From Deuterostichococcus epilithicus (lineage: Eukaryota > Chlorophyta > Trebouxiophyceae > Prasiolales > Stichococcaceae), in NCBI GenBank assembly GCA_033439295.1, contig JAVTLE010000003.1, forward strand, positions 124,001-188,000: a stretch of DNA of 64,000 nt, given 5' to 3'. Position numbers and translations under genes: made by a program. Of the stretch, positions 11,675-22,224 are shown piece after piece (the stretch's first letter is position 1; every line of letters begins with the position of its first letter). Under the pieces are notes generated by a model that saw nothing but the letters and a program-made list of their open reading frames with translations, was not told the origin of the DNA and made no database searches.

Positions 11675-14600
11675 ATGCGGCTCGCAGGCCTTTCAGTAGT
11701 AGCGTGGCTTGCGCTGCTGCTGCTCGCGGTCAGGTCAACAGGTGCCGATGAGCACAGTCACAAGGTGATCCCGAGCAAAACTTGCAGCATGCTGTCCGGC
11801 ATCCTGCTCAACAAGGATCCCGCGACAATATCCCAGTTCAAACGTCCTGTCGGTCATAGTATGTGCAGCACGTGGCAGGTTGTTCAAGGCTGGCTGTGAC
11901 CCCCAGCATGCGCCCCCGCCGCTGTAGCTGACTGCACCGGCTGATTGGTGTGTGGCCTTGCGCAGTACAAGGTTGGCCAAGCGCTAAGGCTCTGGGTCAA
12001 CAAAGTCGGGCCGGTGAGCACTTCGGGTGGCTTTTCTGTCCTGTCGAGCTGGGAGTGCGCAAACCCTCCCACAGGCGACCGCTGGCTTTTGTCTGTCAAG
12101 TGGCACATGCGCTGCACAGAACGCATCTGCACGGAATGCATGCGTTATGCCCGCCGATTCTGCGCGGTGGATGACGCACCATCTGGATGCGCCGCCCATC
12201 CGCCACCGCTCTCTGACATGAAAAAGACGCTTGTGAATGCCTGCGTGCAGTACAATAACCCGCAGGAGACGTACAACTACTACTACCTGCCCTTCTGCAA
12301 GCCCACGGGGGCAGGCAAGGCGGCGCACAAGTGGGGTGGCCTCGGCGAGGTGTTGGAGGGCAATCAGCTCATCGACTCGCAGCTGGATGTGCGCTACCGA
12401 TGTGAGTGGGTTTCGAATGGGTCAGCGCCCTCCGCCTCGCTTTTGATTCTTTTTCGGCTGGCTCTTCCGAAGGACGCTTGGCTGAGGTGCTGGAGCCGAG
12501 TCGCTGGTCATAGCACCGCCGAGGCCTTCCGGATCTTGCCGGCATGCGCGGCCCGCGTGGGTGCTGGTGCGGCGGTGGGACGGCGACGCAGGATATGGAG
12601 ACGCAGGAGACACGGTGGCGGATTTTGGGTGGCAGACGGGGGCCCTGCTGCAGCATGGCCGCTGCTCTTCAGCAGGGTGGCTGTGCAGCAGCCGGTGCAG
12701 TTGCGGCATGAATGCGCCAACAGGGGCGCAGCGCACCATGTTGGCCTGCTCGGCGGAGGGCCTACCTACTGCCGCAGCATCTCTCTGCAATGGGATGACC
12801 ATGCTGCTGCACTCTGGCGCATACCTGGCTGATACGTACACGTCTCCTGCTGCGCAGCGGACGTGCCGAAGAAGACCATTTGCACACTGCCGTTGGGCCA
12901 GTCGGAGGTGACGGCGTTTGCCAATGCCGTGCGCAAGCACTACTGGTGCGCGGGCCCTCGCATTTGGTGCAACTCCCTCGCATGTCGCCTTCGAACACTC
13001 AGTGCAACTCTCTGTCGGCAGCGCTGTGTGTTGTTTGGGGGGGCACACCGCATGACGCAGGATGCCCAAAAGCACAAACCGCCAGCAGCCTCCAGGTGTG
13101 TGCTCGCTGTCTTGAAAATGCCAGCAGACATTCAAGTGCCTTGCGCCCAGGTACGAGCTGTTTATTGACGACCTACCGGTGTGGGGTTTCGTGGGGCCGC
13201 CACCGGAGGAGACGAAGGATGACGATAACATCTATGTCTACACGCACAAGGCCTTCGACATCAACTACAACGACAACCGGGTGGGTGTTTGTGCTGCGGG
13301 TGGGAACACGAGGGACGTGCAGGAGCAGTGTGGTGTGAAGGGAGGGTGTGCGTTGCGCATTACGCGCTGCCCAAATGGGCCTCCAGGAGACCTTGCCCTG
13401 TCGTCGCCGACGGCCGCAGCCGCCCCGCCGCGCAGACCATGCGGACACGCTCGATGCGCCGGCTCCTGCGGGCACTGCCGTCATGGGGAGCAGCGGCAGC
13501 TGCTCGCGCTTCACCAGCAGACTGCTCCCAATGCCGTCTGCACCTGACACACCCAGCCGCAAATGGCGACACGCATTTCCCTCTTCCGCGTTGCAGATCA
13601 TCCAGGTCAATCTGACGAGCGAGCAGCCCAAGGCGCTGGCGCCGGGGGAGACCCTGGAGTTCACGTACAGCGTGCGGTGGGTGCCCACGGCAACGCCCTT
13701 CTCCCGCCGCTTCGAGCGCTACCTGGACTACAACTTCTTCGAGCACCAGGTGAGGGTCTTGCGACCCAGGACAAGAGGTGCTTCCTGTGAGCCCTGGCCG
13801 TTCTCGTGCTCGAGCACATCAACAAGCAGCAGCGCCGTCACTATTTGCTCAGCCTCACGGCTGATGTCCTGACATACATGCAGGCGATCGACGCCTCTCA
13901 TCCTCCCACCTGCCGTGCAGGTCCACTGGTTCAGCATTTCCACAGTCCCTGGTCCCATTCCACCGAGGCCGAACCCGGACTGACACAGCCGGACTGACAC
14001 AACACCGCCTGCCGCGCAGATCCACTGGTTCAGCATCTTCAACAGCTTCATGATGGTGCTGTTCCTCACGGGCCTGGTGGCCATGATCCTGCTGCGGACG
14101 CTCAAGCGGGACTATGCAAAGTACACGCGGCAGGACGAGGATGACATAGAGGCCCTGGAGCGGGACGCTGCGGAGGAGTCCGGGTGGAAGCTGGTGCACG
14201 GCGACGTGTTCCGGCCGCCGCGCCACCCTGAGCTGCTGTCGGCGCTCGTCGGCACAGGTGGGGGATGCACCGACGCGCTGCTGCTGTGTGGGCGCCAGCA
14301 GCTCGTGACCCAACGGCGGCATAAGGAACCCATGCTTGGCTGACAGATGGAGTTGTGGATGCTTGTCCCACCCAACAAACCTGCCCCCGCACACGCACAG
14401 GCCGGACGGGCTGCTGCTCATGCAGGGGCGCATGGCGCCAGCACACATGGCAATCGACCGCTTTCAAAGCCCTGCAACCGCCAAACAAAACCCTTGCTCA
14501 AACGCGCAGGCGTGCAGATGGCGCTGGTGGTGGTTCTCGTGGTGCTCATCACCATCACGGGCACGCCATTCGAGCGCCCGTCATCTATAATTCGAAACCG

Positions 14601-17326
14601 TTCCTTTGACAACTTTGCAGGCGTGCAGCTGGCGCTGCTGGTGGTTCTCGTGGTGCTGATCACCATCGCGGGCACACTGTTCGAGGAGCGCGGCGTCATC
14701 CTCACCATGATTATCCTGGTGTATGCGCTGACCAGCGTCGTGGGCGGCTACTCCAGCGGCAGCCACTATGCGCGCTCTGACGGCAAGGTGGGCTGCAAGG
14801 ACTGTTAATATTGCTGGCGAGTCTGGCAGGAAAGCGACCCTGCACGACTCAAGCGGCCAGTCTCCGAGATGATGAGGTCCCTGGGAACAACACCAGAGGA
14901 TGTGCCCTGGCTCAAAACTTCCTTGCAACTGCGCAGCCAAGCGCCTCGGCAACCTGGAGCACCTCATCGGCTGCTGCTGCGCACCCTGCACATTCACGTG
15001 CACTGACGTCCGTGTGCGCTGACACACTTGGCAGACGTGCATCAAGCCTCTGCTGTTGACACTGATGTGTGCCACGCAGACGTGGATCAAAACGATGCTG
15101 CTGACAGCGGCGGTGTACCCGCTGGCCTGCTTCGGCATCGGCTTCGTGCTCAACACCATCGCAATCTTCCAGGGCTCCCTGGCCGCCATCCCCTTCGGCA
15201 CCATGGTGGTGTGTGCCCCCTGTCATCCATCCTGCCTGCGAGTACATGCAACGGTCTGGCTGCCGGCGGTATCCGGCGTGTTGTGGGCGGCACAGGCCGC
15301 CATTGCAAGAGTGCTCCACAGTAACGCGCATGCTGACATGGACTAGGGACACGTGCACCGGCTGTGCATCATCTGCAGCAACACGTGCCAGGCCGAACCA
15401 TTATCACATGTGTCCTGGCAGCAGCTGCAGCAGGTCCTTGGGCCGGTGTGCGACTGCCACTCCCAAGGTTGTCGGCCTGCTGTCGGCCGCGTCCTGCATC
15501 CTTCTTCGTGCGATGCCACCCAATCCGGTCCACACTCCGCAATTCCAGGTGATGGTGCTACTGTGGAGCTGCATCAGCGTGCCACTGTGCCTGCTGGGCA
15601 CGGTCGTCGGACGCAACTGGGCGGGCCTGCCCGACAACCCCTGCCGCGTCAAGCGCATCCCCTCCCCCATCCCCCAGAAGCAGGTATCCCCTCCTGCCAA
15701 CGTGACCCCCACAGTACCCCAGCCAGGTGATGCCCTTGCCTGTACGAGGGCAAGCCTGGCTCAGTCTTGCGGGCGTCGGGGAGGCGGCCGGGCATGCAGT
15801 GTGTGCGGATCTGCCGGCGCTGTCGATACAGCAACTTGGCGGGAAGATTCCACCGCTGCCGATGCTCAGTCAGAGAAGCCTGCTGCCCCGCGAGCACCTC
15901 TCTCGTTTCTCTGCTGCAGTGGTACCTGCGGCCTTGGGCCATCGCGCTCATGGGCGGCCTGCTGCCCTTCGGCAGCATCTTCATCGAGGTGGGAGGCGGC
16001 ACGCATGTGATGGGAACACATTGCAAGTCTGTGCTGTCACTCAACATGCATCTATCACTGCAATATAGAGATCGTAGCTGAGACTGGTCGGTTCACACCC
16101 TTGATATTGCAGGTCTACTATATTTTGACCGCGTACTGGGCTTTCAAGGTGATAGTTCGACCTGAACACCTGGAATGCAATTAAACCACCAACATACAAG
16201 TCGTGCGGAAAAAAACTCAGACACACACGAAGGCAGCATGCTGCCGCCTGCATACGCGGTCATGTCCTGATGCACAGGTGTACTACGTGTACGGCTTTGC
16301 GCTGCTGGTGACGCTCATCCTCCTGATCGTCGTGGTCTGCGTCAGCATCGTCGGCACATACTTCCTCCTCAATGCGGGTGAGCATTTTCTGCCACTCTGT
16401 AGTTGAATTGCATGCTCCTGAAGGTCTGCTGGTGCCTCGAATTGCGAGTTCTGGTGACTCGTCCATCCATATTGATCGCGAATGGGCGGAGTCTTATTGA
16501 TCTCCAATGGGCGGATGGCTCCGCTGTGCGTGCCTTTTGGAGTCATCAGTGCTGCACCCTCTAGCAGGGCGTGCAGGCCCGGGTGGCATGCAAGCTCAGT
16601 GTGCGACCGTCCTGACGTCCTGATGTCTTGCTGACTCGTCGTGGCACCCCTGCAGAGAACTACCACTGGCAGTGGACGGCCTTCAACACGGCGGCGTCGA
16701 CTGCCGTCTACGTCTTCATCTACTCGGTGCGCGCTTCGAAACCACAAGCCTTTGCTGCTCGGGAGTCCTGCCGATGCCGCTGGTGGACCGCCATTGGCGG
16801 CAGTCATGTCACGCATCTATGCTGCATCTATGCTGCCGTCCGTAAAGGGTCGAACTTGAGTCTGCACTGTCCCTTCCCGCAGATACACTACTTCCACACG
16901 AAGACGAAGATGACCGGGTTCTTCCAGACATCCTTTTACTTTGGGTGGGCGCTCTGCATTCCCGCATGGCCGCCAAAACGCCACCCGCATCAGCAAGCAC
17001 CGCACTCTCCTGCATGCTTTGTGTATTTGAGAAACTCGGTGGGAGTGACACTTGACTTCTTCTGTGACCTGTGTAGGTACACCGCCATGTTCTGCCTGGT
17101 GAGTCTAGCTTCTGCTTGAGCTGCAGTAATCTGTGATGTATGTCTCAAGCGACAGGCTGGGTGCTGGGTTTAAGGTCGATCGAGAATGCGCTCGAACGTG
17201 CCCGAAACATCCCTCACAGTGCGCCTGCCACGACCGCAGGGGCTGGGCATCATGTGCGGGGCGGTGGGCTACATTGGTGCATCTACTTTTGTCAGGCGAA
17301 TCTACCGGTACATCAAGATCGATTGA
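11675..17326 (+). CDS. Transmembrane 9 superfamily (TM9SF/EMP70) protein
   Basis: Seventeen exons: 11675-11764, 11966-12013, 12251-12401, 12858-12945, 13151-13280, 13597-13749, 14020-14257, 14621-14787, 15080-15208, 15549-15683, 15920-15988, 16113-16148, 16278-16377, 16656-16726, 16883-16944, 17077-17098, 17240-17326; about 591 aa, phases consistent. A signal peptide ([20 protein letters not shown]) is followed by a luminal domain ([52 protein letters not shown]). Multiple membrane spans begin at [19 protein letters not shown], and family motifs [17 protein letters not shown] and [10 protein letters not shown] follow. The C-terminus RYIKID carries a KxD-type Golgi/COPI retention signal known from plant EMP12. 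TM9SF proteins act in Golgi-endosome sorting and membrane-protein targeting. Introns 6 and 7 contain copies of the start of the following exon (see repeats). Confidence 0.94.
13909..13937 (+). repeat. Intronic copy of the acceptor and start of TM9SF exon 7
   Basis: Bases 13909-13937 match 14008-14036 at 27 of 29 positions, including the acceptor cag and the first 17 bases of exon 7. The copy lies in intron 6, 99 bases upstream of the real acceptor. Its frame runs into a stop before the real exon. Confidence 0.75.
14510..14574 (+). repeat. Intronic copy of the 5' part of TM9SF exon 8 (in frame)
   Basis: Bases 14510-14574 match the start of exon 8 (14621-14685) at 58 of 65 positions, and a cag acceptor precedes both. 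The interval 14510-14620 is 111 bases, open, and in frame with exon 8. Use of the upstream acceptor would insert 37 residues containing a second hydrophobic segment like the helix encoded by exon 8. Confidence 0.85.
16471..16515 (+). repeat. Imperfect 20-bp direct repeat in a TM9SF intron
   Basis: The segment at 16471-16490 recurs at 16496-16515 with three mismatches. It lies in the intron between exons 13 and 14 and has no obvious function. Confidence 0.6.
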
Positions 17327-17831
17327 CTGTACTGGTCAGATTGAACGAGGTAGATTGGTGGAGATTACAGGGAAGAGACATGGTTTGATCATTCCTGCCA
17401 GCGACGTCGCTCGGGCCGTAAAGGACGGAGGCGGTGGTGGCCCTGCGTGCTGATGAGCGCGCCGATGCTCAGCATGTGGCAAGAGTGTCTGAAAGCGCTG
17501 CCGCGCCGCTGTTTCGCTCGCGGTCCTGAGGCCGCTGGTGTCAATTGTTGCACTCCCTCCGAACAGTCTAAAGGACCGAGAGCATTCAACACATTGCCAG
17601 CAGCTGCAGAGTTGGGAGTACGCAGGGTATACGGCTAAAGACGGCGTAGCACATCACGGCATGCGGGATCAGGAGGGTTTAGCATGCACCACCAAACAGC
17701 ATGCGACATCGCCCTGCTGGCGAGCCAGAGTGAGGCCTTCGGCAGCGTGCTGCCATGCTTGAACCACCCCATCGCATTTGCATTTGATTGTTTAGGGAGG
17801 TCAGGACAGAGCGGCATCTAAGGGACCAACC
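17327..17831. other. Intergenic: TM9SF 3' region and ACR upstream region
   Basis: No coding exon or RNA gene recognised. It should contain the TM9SF 3'UTR and the promoter of the ACT-repeat gene. Confidence 0.4.
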
Positions 17832-20800
17832 ATGGCGGCTGCTTCCCCGATGGTGTTTGGACCTTCGGGCGTGGCGACCAGTGCACACCAGCGCGCAGGC
17901 GGCAGGGCGGCGGTGCCCTGCTGCGCTGGCCTGACACAGTCCTCGAGGTGCGTCTGAGACTTGTTGCAGGCAACCCTAGCTCGAAATTTATAACAGAACC
18001 AGAACTGTCACTACCGGCCACAGCAGCGTTAGGTGTCGTGCGCGGCACGGCCCGACCTCCGCGGCTGGAGTGGCCCAGCCAGCCTCACTTGCGATCAGAA
18101 GTACGTCCAGAGCCAAACAACCTCAGCAAGGCACTTTTTGGAGGGCGGGCTGGGGCCACGCGCTGCACTGGGGTTTCCCGTGTTGTTACGCTGCGGCCAG
18201 GCTCGTACGCCTCATCCGCGAGGAGTTGCGAGTCGTATTCCACAATGAACTGACCCAGGGGAAGAACATCTGGCCGATTAGGCGGACTTGTACGGCGGTT
18301 GGCCTGCTCCTCAGCGCGTGCAATCTGAGGGCAAACGCTGCTGCGAGGCGCTTGATAGCCTTGAAAGTGGCCGCCACACGGCTCAATGCATGCCACACAG
18401 TGCCTGTGTGACCGACCCACGGTTTGGAGCGGCTGCACGGCTCTCCACGCCTGTCGCGAAGCTGGCGACACATGGCTGGTCTAGTCAGACCCAGCCTGCA
18501 CACGGTGCACGATCTGCATGGACTCCTTGGCGGTCGCGAGCGTGTCTTGCGTGTCTTGGGTGAAAATCCGTCTCTTCATCTCTGCCTGGTTTAGGGATTC
18601 GATGCAGCAAGTCCTGCCGTGTTGCATTCAGGATCGACGGCAACTATGTGCTTGGGAGAGCACCATTCGATGGGGAGATGGGTACTGCCCTTAACAAACC
18701 TATCGTGCAGTCACTCGGAGGCAAACTTGGAGTAACCTGTCGGGGTTAGTGCGCCATGTATTGGCCTGATGCGCTTGTGATGTGCTGGCTGCAGGACATC
18801 CGCCGCTGCTAGGAGGCCCGCACACGGCGGCCTGCCTGCGGCGAGCTCCAGCCTGACCGACGGCCGGACCAGCCGGCACGTCTGCAGGTGCAACTCCCAG
18901 CACTTGGACCATGACAATCGGTCTGGCGCAGGCACTTCTCTGGCCGTCATACAGTCGCACGATGTGTTGCCATCATCGGCAAGCACACCCCGATGCTTAC
19001 CGGTGACTTAGGGCGGTGCATGATTTCATGCGATGTGGCAGGGCGGCGGACACAGCGGAGGCGGAGCTACCGACAGTCTCTGGCGCCAATGGGGTGCGGC
19101 CGGAGGATCTGGACATCCCCAAACCCAGTATCAAGATCGACAACGAGCACGACCCCTTCGCCACCATTGTGTGCATCGGCTACGGTGACCGCCTGGGCGA
19201 GCTCCTCGACACGGTGCGTGTCAGGAGCATCTTGTCAAGGGTTCTTTGCGGCACATCTCCGCTGTTGCGTGGTTTCCCAGCATGGCAAGTGGTGCAGCAC
19301 GCCTGGAGGCTCTGGGCGTGGAGGCAAGGGGCTGTCGGTGGTCTCGCTGCAACCGGGCTGCAGGGCAGTGTCGTGCATGTGTCCGTGCTTCTACGCTTCA
19401 CCCAGGTCCCATACTTGCTCGTCTGACAACGAATTCCGTCTGCCTCAGGTGGCGTCGCTTAAAAACCTGAACCTCAACGTGCGACGCGCAAAGATCGGCC
19501 AGAGCGAGAGGGGCACCAACCGCCACAAGTTTTACATCACCGACGCGACCACCAGGTACGCGTTGCCGACCAGGCTTGCGGGTCGCACTCTTGCCGCGCC
19601 TCGACCCGCCGCCCAGACACCCGACTCTGTCGTGATGCAGCGCTGGTCACATGTGGTGCTCACACGGCCAGGTGCATTGCGCATCGTTCGTGATCCCCCT
19701 GTCACACCAGCTCTGTGGCCAATCTGCCGCACGGCAAGTCGGATGGCTGGCGCGCCATTTACGTTCCCTGCTCTTCGCCGCCTGCAGCGAGAAGATCCTG
19801 AAGTCCCGGCGCCTGGAGGAGATCCGGCTGACGATCCTGAACAACCTGCTGCTGTTCCACCCCGAGTCGGGGCAGGAGCTGGCGTGGGGGATGCGTGCGC
19901 GCAAGGCCGACAGCATCGACGTCTCCCCGCTGGGCGCCCGCTCCCAGTGAGTCCCCTCGAGACCTGCGCCTGGTTTGCTCTCTGCCGGGTTCGCTGCAGG
20001 GGGATCTGCGCCATCCTCGGCCTCATCAGGGTCGCAAGGCGTTTTCTGCAGCGTGGGTCGGAACACAGATCAGGAGATGCCCGCACGCAACATGACCTGC
20101 AATGCTCGTCATGGATGCCCTGAAACGAAACACTCGCCAGAGGACGAGCGTTGCCCTCGCAAGCCAGCGATGCAGAGTCCTGACCTGAAGCGGGAGCGAC
20201 CCCCACCCCGCCGGGCAGCCGCGTCTGCAGCGCGGCTGCAGATACCATGATCCCCAGCAGTGTCCCAGTCGACCAAACCTGCCATCGCCAACATCCGTTT
20301 GGGGACAACTCTGCAAGGTCCTGCCCTCGTTTCTGCCCCACAGCCGCGTGGTGGACACCGTGATCACCATCGGTGGCACGGAGGACGACGCCTATTCCAC
20401 GCTGTTCATCAAGACGCTGGACCGGCCGGGCCTGCTGGTGGAGATCGTCAAGGTGCTCAAGGACCTGAACGTCAATGTCATCTCCGCCGAGGTGCGCACA
20501 ATGTGTCCTCTCGGTTGGCCCCGCGTGAGACATACTCGTACCCCTAGGCATACCCTTTGTCACCTTTGTTTGTCCTCCGAGGTGCGTCTCACAGCGCCCG
20601 CGCCTGCACCAGGTCCATCCAGGGCAGCCGGCACTCGGCCTTCCGGAGCATGTGTGCATGCGTGGCCGTGCTGTTTGCTGCAACAGCAGCCGCAACTGCT
20701 GCCGCCTGTGCCAGTTTCCCCTGCAGGACTCCCGGCTGGCTTGAGCTGACGCAAGCTTCCTGTCAGGCCCCTTTCCACATGCCACATGCCAAAGGCTCGC

Positions 20801-21182
20801 ATCCCTATCCAGGTGGACACTGAGGGACGCACAGTGGTTGACACCTTCTTTGTGACGTACCACGGCGAGCCGCTGAACAAGTCCATGGAGCAGCTGGTCA
20901 CCAACGCACTGCAGTGAGTTGCTCGTTTCCCGCCCCTCCCCTGCCTGTCCATGTGTCGGCGGCTCTGCTGAGTAAGTGCAGGCGCAGCCTGGCCCTGCGC
21001 CATTGGAGCCTGCTCTGCGTGCCGGACCAGGTCTTGTGTCTTGAGATTGCGCGACAGCCAGGCCGACAGCAAGGCACTGTCTCACTGAGCACACATAGAC
21101 AAGCCTTCAGCTGAGCCGGACCATGTCTGGATGCAGGTACTACCTGTCGCTCAATGACGTCGAGCGGGAGGAGTCATACTAG
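17832..21182 (+). CDS. ACT domain-repeat protein, ACR11/ACR12 type, plastid
   Basis: Seven exons: 17832-17947, 19042-19213, 19449-19555, 19788-19946, 20344-20491, 20813-20913, 21137-21182; 282 aa. The ATG at 17832 has a good context (aaccATGG) and opens an Ala/Ser/Gly-rich stretch typical of a chloroplast transit peptide. Its phase fits exon 2 exactly across a 1.1-kb first intron. Two ACT domains follow: one from ATIVCIGYGDRLGELLDT to KFYITDATT, the other from YSTLFIKTLDRPGLLVEIVK to VDTFFVTYHGEPLN. A linker IRLTILNNLLLFHPESGQEL lies between them, and the short C-terminus REESY resembles plant ACR11. In Arabidopsis ACR11 binds and activates plastid glutamine synthetase GS2, so a role in nitrogen assimilation or amino-acid sensing is likely here by homology. 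Exon 1 is supported by phase and context only. Confidence 0.9.
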
Positions 21183-21778
21183 GCGGGCAGATGGGTGGGC
21201 GGGTGTGGGGACACGCTGTTAGGGCTACAGTCCTGGATCTCGCTCTCTGAGGCAGCCCGCTGACAGCTGGGAGGCTGCGGCGGCGTCTGTGCGGTGGCCT
21301 GAAGTGGTGGGACAGCGAGTGACACAATTGCAGCGGCCGCACCATGCCCGCGGCGATGCCCGCGGCGAATTGGAACATCGGGGAACTCTGTACAGAAAAT
21401 ACCGTAGCATAGAAAGCCGAACAGGCAGAGACCACCATCTGTTGCGGGCGGGACTGCCCACTGCTGCGGGTCCGTGCCCAGGCCAGGCTTCCTGCCTCCC
21501 ACTAGAGGCGGGGGCTCGGCACGGGTTGCCATCGGCTGGCACGCGGCACGGCGCGGGTGGACGCAAAGTTGCAGTTTGAGGCAGTGTCAGGACCCATCAT
21601 CAGGGCCTGTGAGCGAATAGTTTGGATAAGGCGCAGCAGAAGGAACAGAAGTGTCGCGGAGGCAACACAGGGCCGCCAGTGACGCAGTGTGCTGTGCTGA
21701 CGGCCTGGGAGCCTCTTGCGTGAATGCGCATTTCATGTTTGCACTGAATGATGGCGCCACTTCCCTGTGGGCCGCTTG

Positions 21779-21783
21779 TGTAA
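21779..21783 (+). terminator. Candidate TGTAA polyadenylation signal for the ACR gene
   Basis: TGTAA lies about 600 bases after the ACR stop codon. TGTAA is the standard poly(A) signal of green algae. The distance is long but possible; the site is short, so chance occurrence cannot be excluded. Confidence 0.4.
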
Positions 21784-21902
21784 CTGGCTTTGGAAGTGGA
21801 AGTCCCGTGTACTTCGATTCGGATCGAGGGAATACCTAAGCAGTTCCGCCCTCAAAACTTCTATTCACAAATGCGTTAAGGACCAACTTCTGCCTCTCCG
21901 TT

Positions 21903-21907
21903 TTACA
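21903..21907 (-). terminator. Candidate TGTAA polyadenylation signal for the SirB1-like gene
   Basis: TGTAA on the minus strand lies about 320 bases downstream of the stop at 22225, at a reasonable distance for an algal 3'UTR. Confidence 0.4.
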
Positions 21908-22224
21908 CTCTCGGCACTGCCTACTGCCTGAACCAAGCAAGCGAATGAACAATAGGTAATACCATCTGTATCCCAATAATTCACCTCAATCATGCAGCGG
22001 CGGCGGTGCGTCACCTGGTGCATCACCCAATTCCTGCCGCCGCATTCTGCTAAGCATCGACTCCACCTGCGCCATGGGTGTGGGACGCAATTTGAGCTGC
22101 AGACCTCAAGCTATATGTTGAAAGCAATTTGTCTGTGACATGCGCAGCCTTGTAGGCTCCTATATACACATGACGCCTGACCTCTGTGATGCACACACCT
22201 GCGGTGCGCTTCGTCTGTTAGTGC

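Larger units (their letters stand above)
21183..22224. other. Intergenic between convergent ACR and SirB1-like genes
   Basis: About 1 kb without recognisable exons. It holds the 3' ends of two convergent genes, each with a candidate TGTAA signal (21779 on plus, 21907 on minus). Confidence 0.5.

Noticed and set aside
12422-12857. Large open frames between TM9SF exons 3 and 4
   Set aside because: The family sequence continues from exon 3 to exon 4 with exact phase; the interval is intron.
19532-21094. 520-codon open frame on the minus strand
   Set aside because: It lies antisense to the ACR exons and introns, which are supported by ACT-domain motifs and phases.
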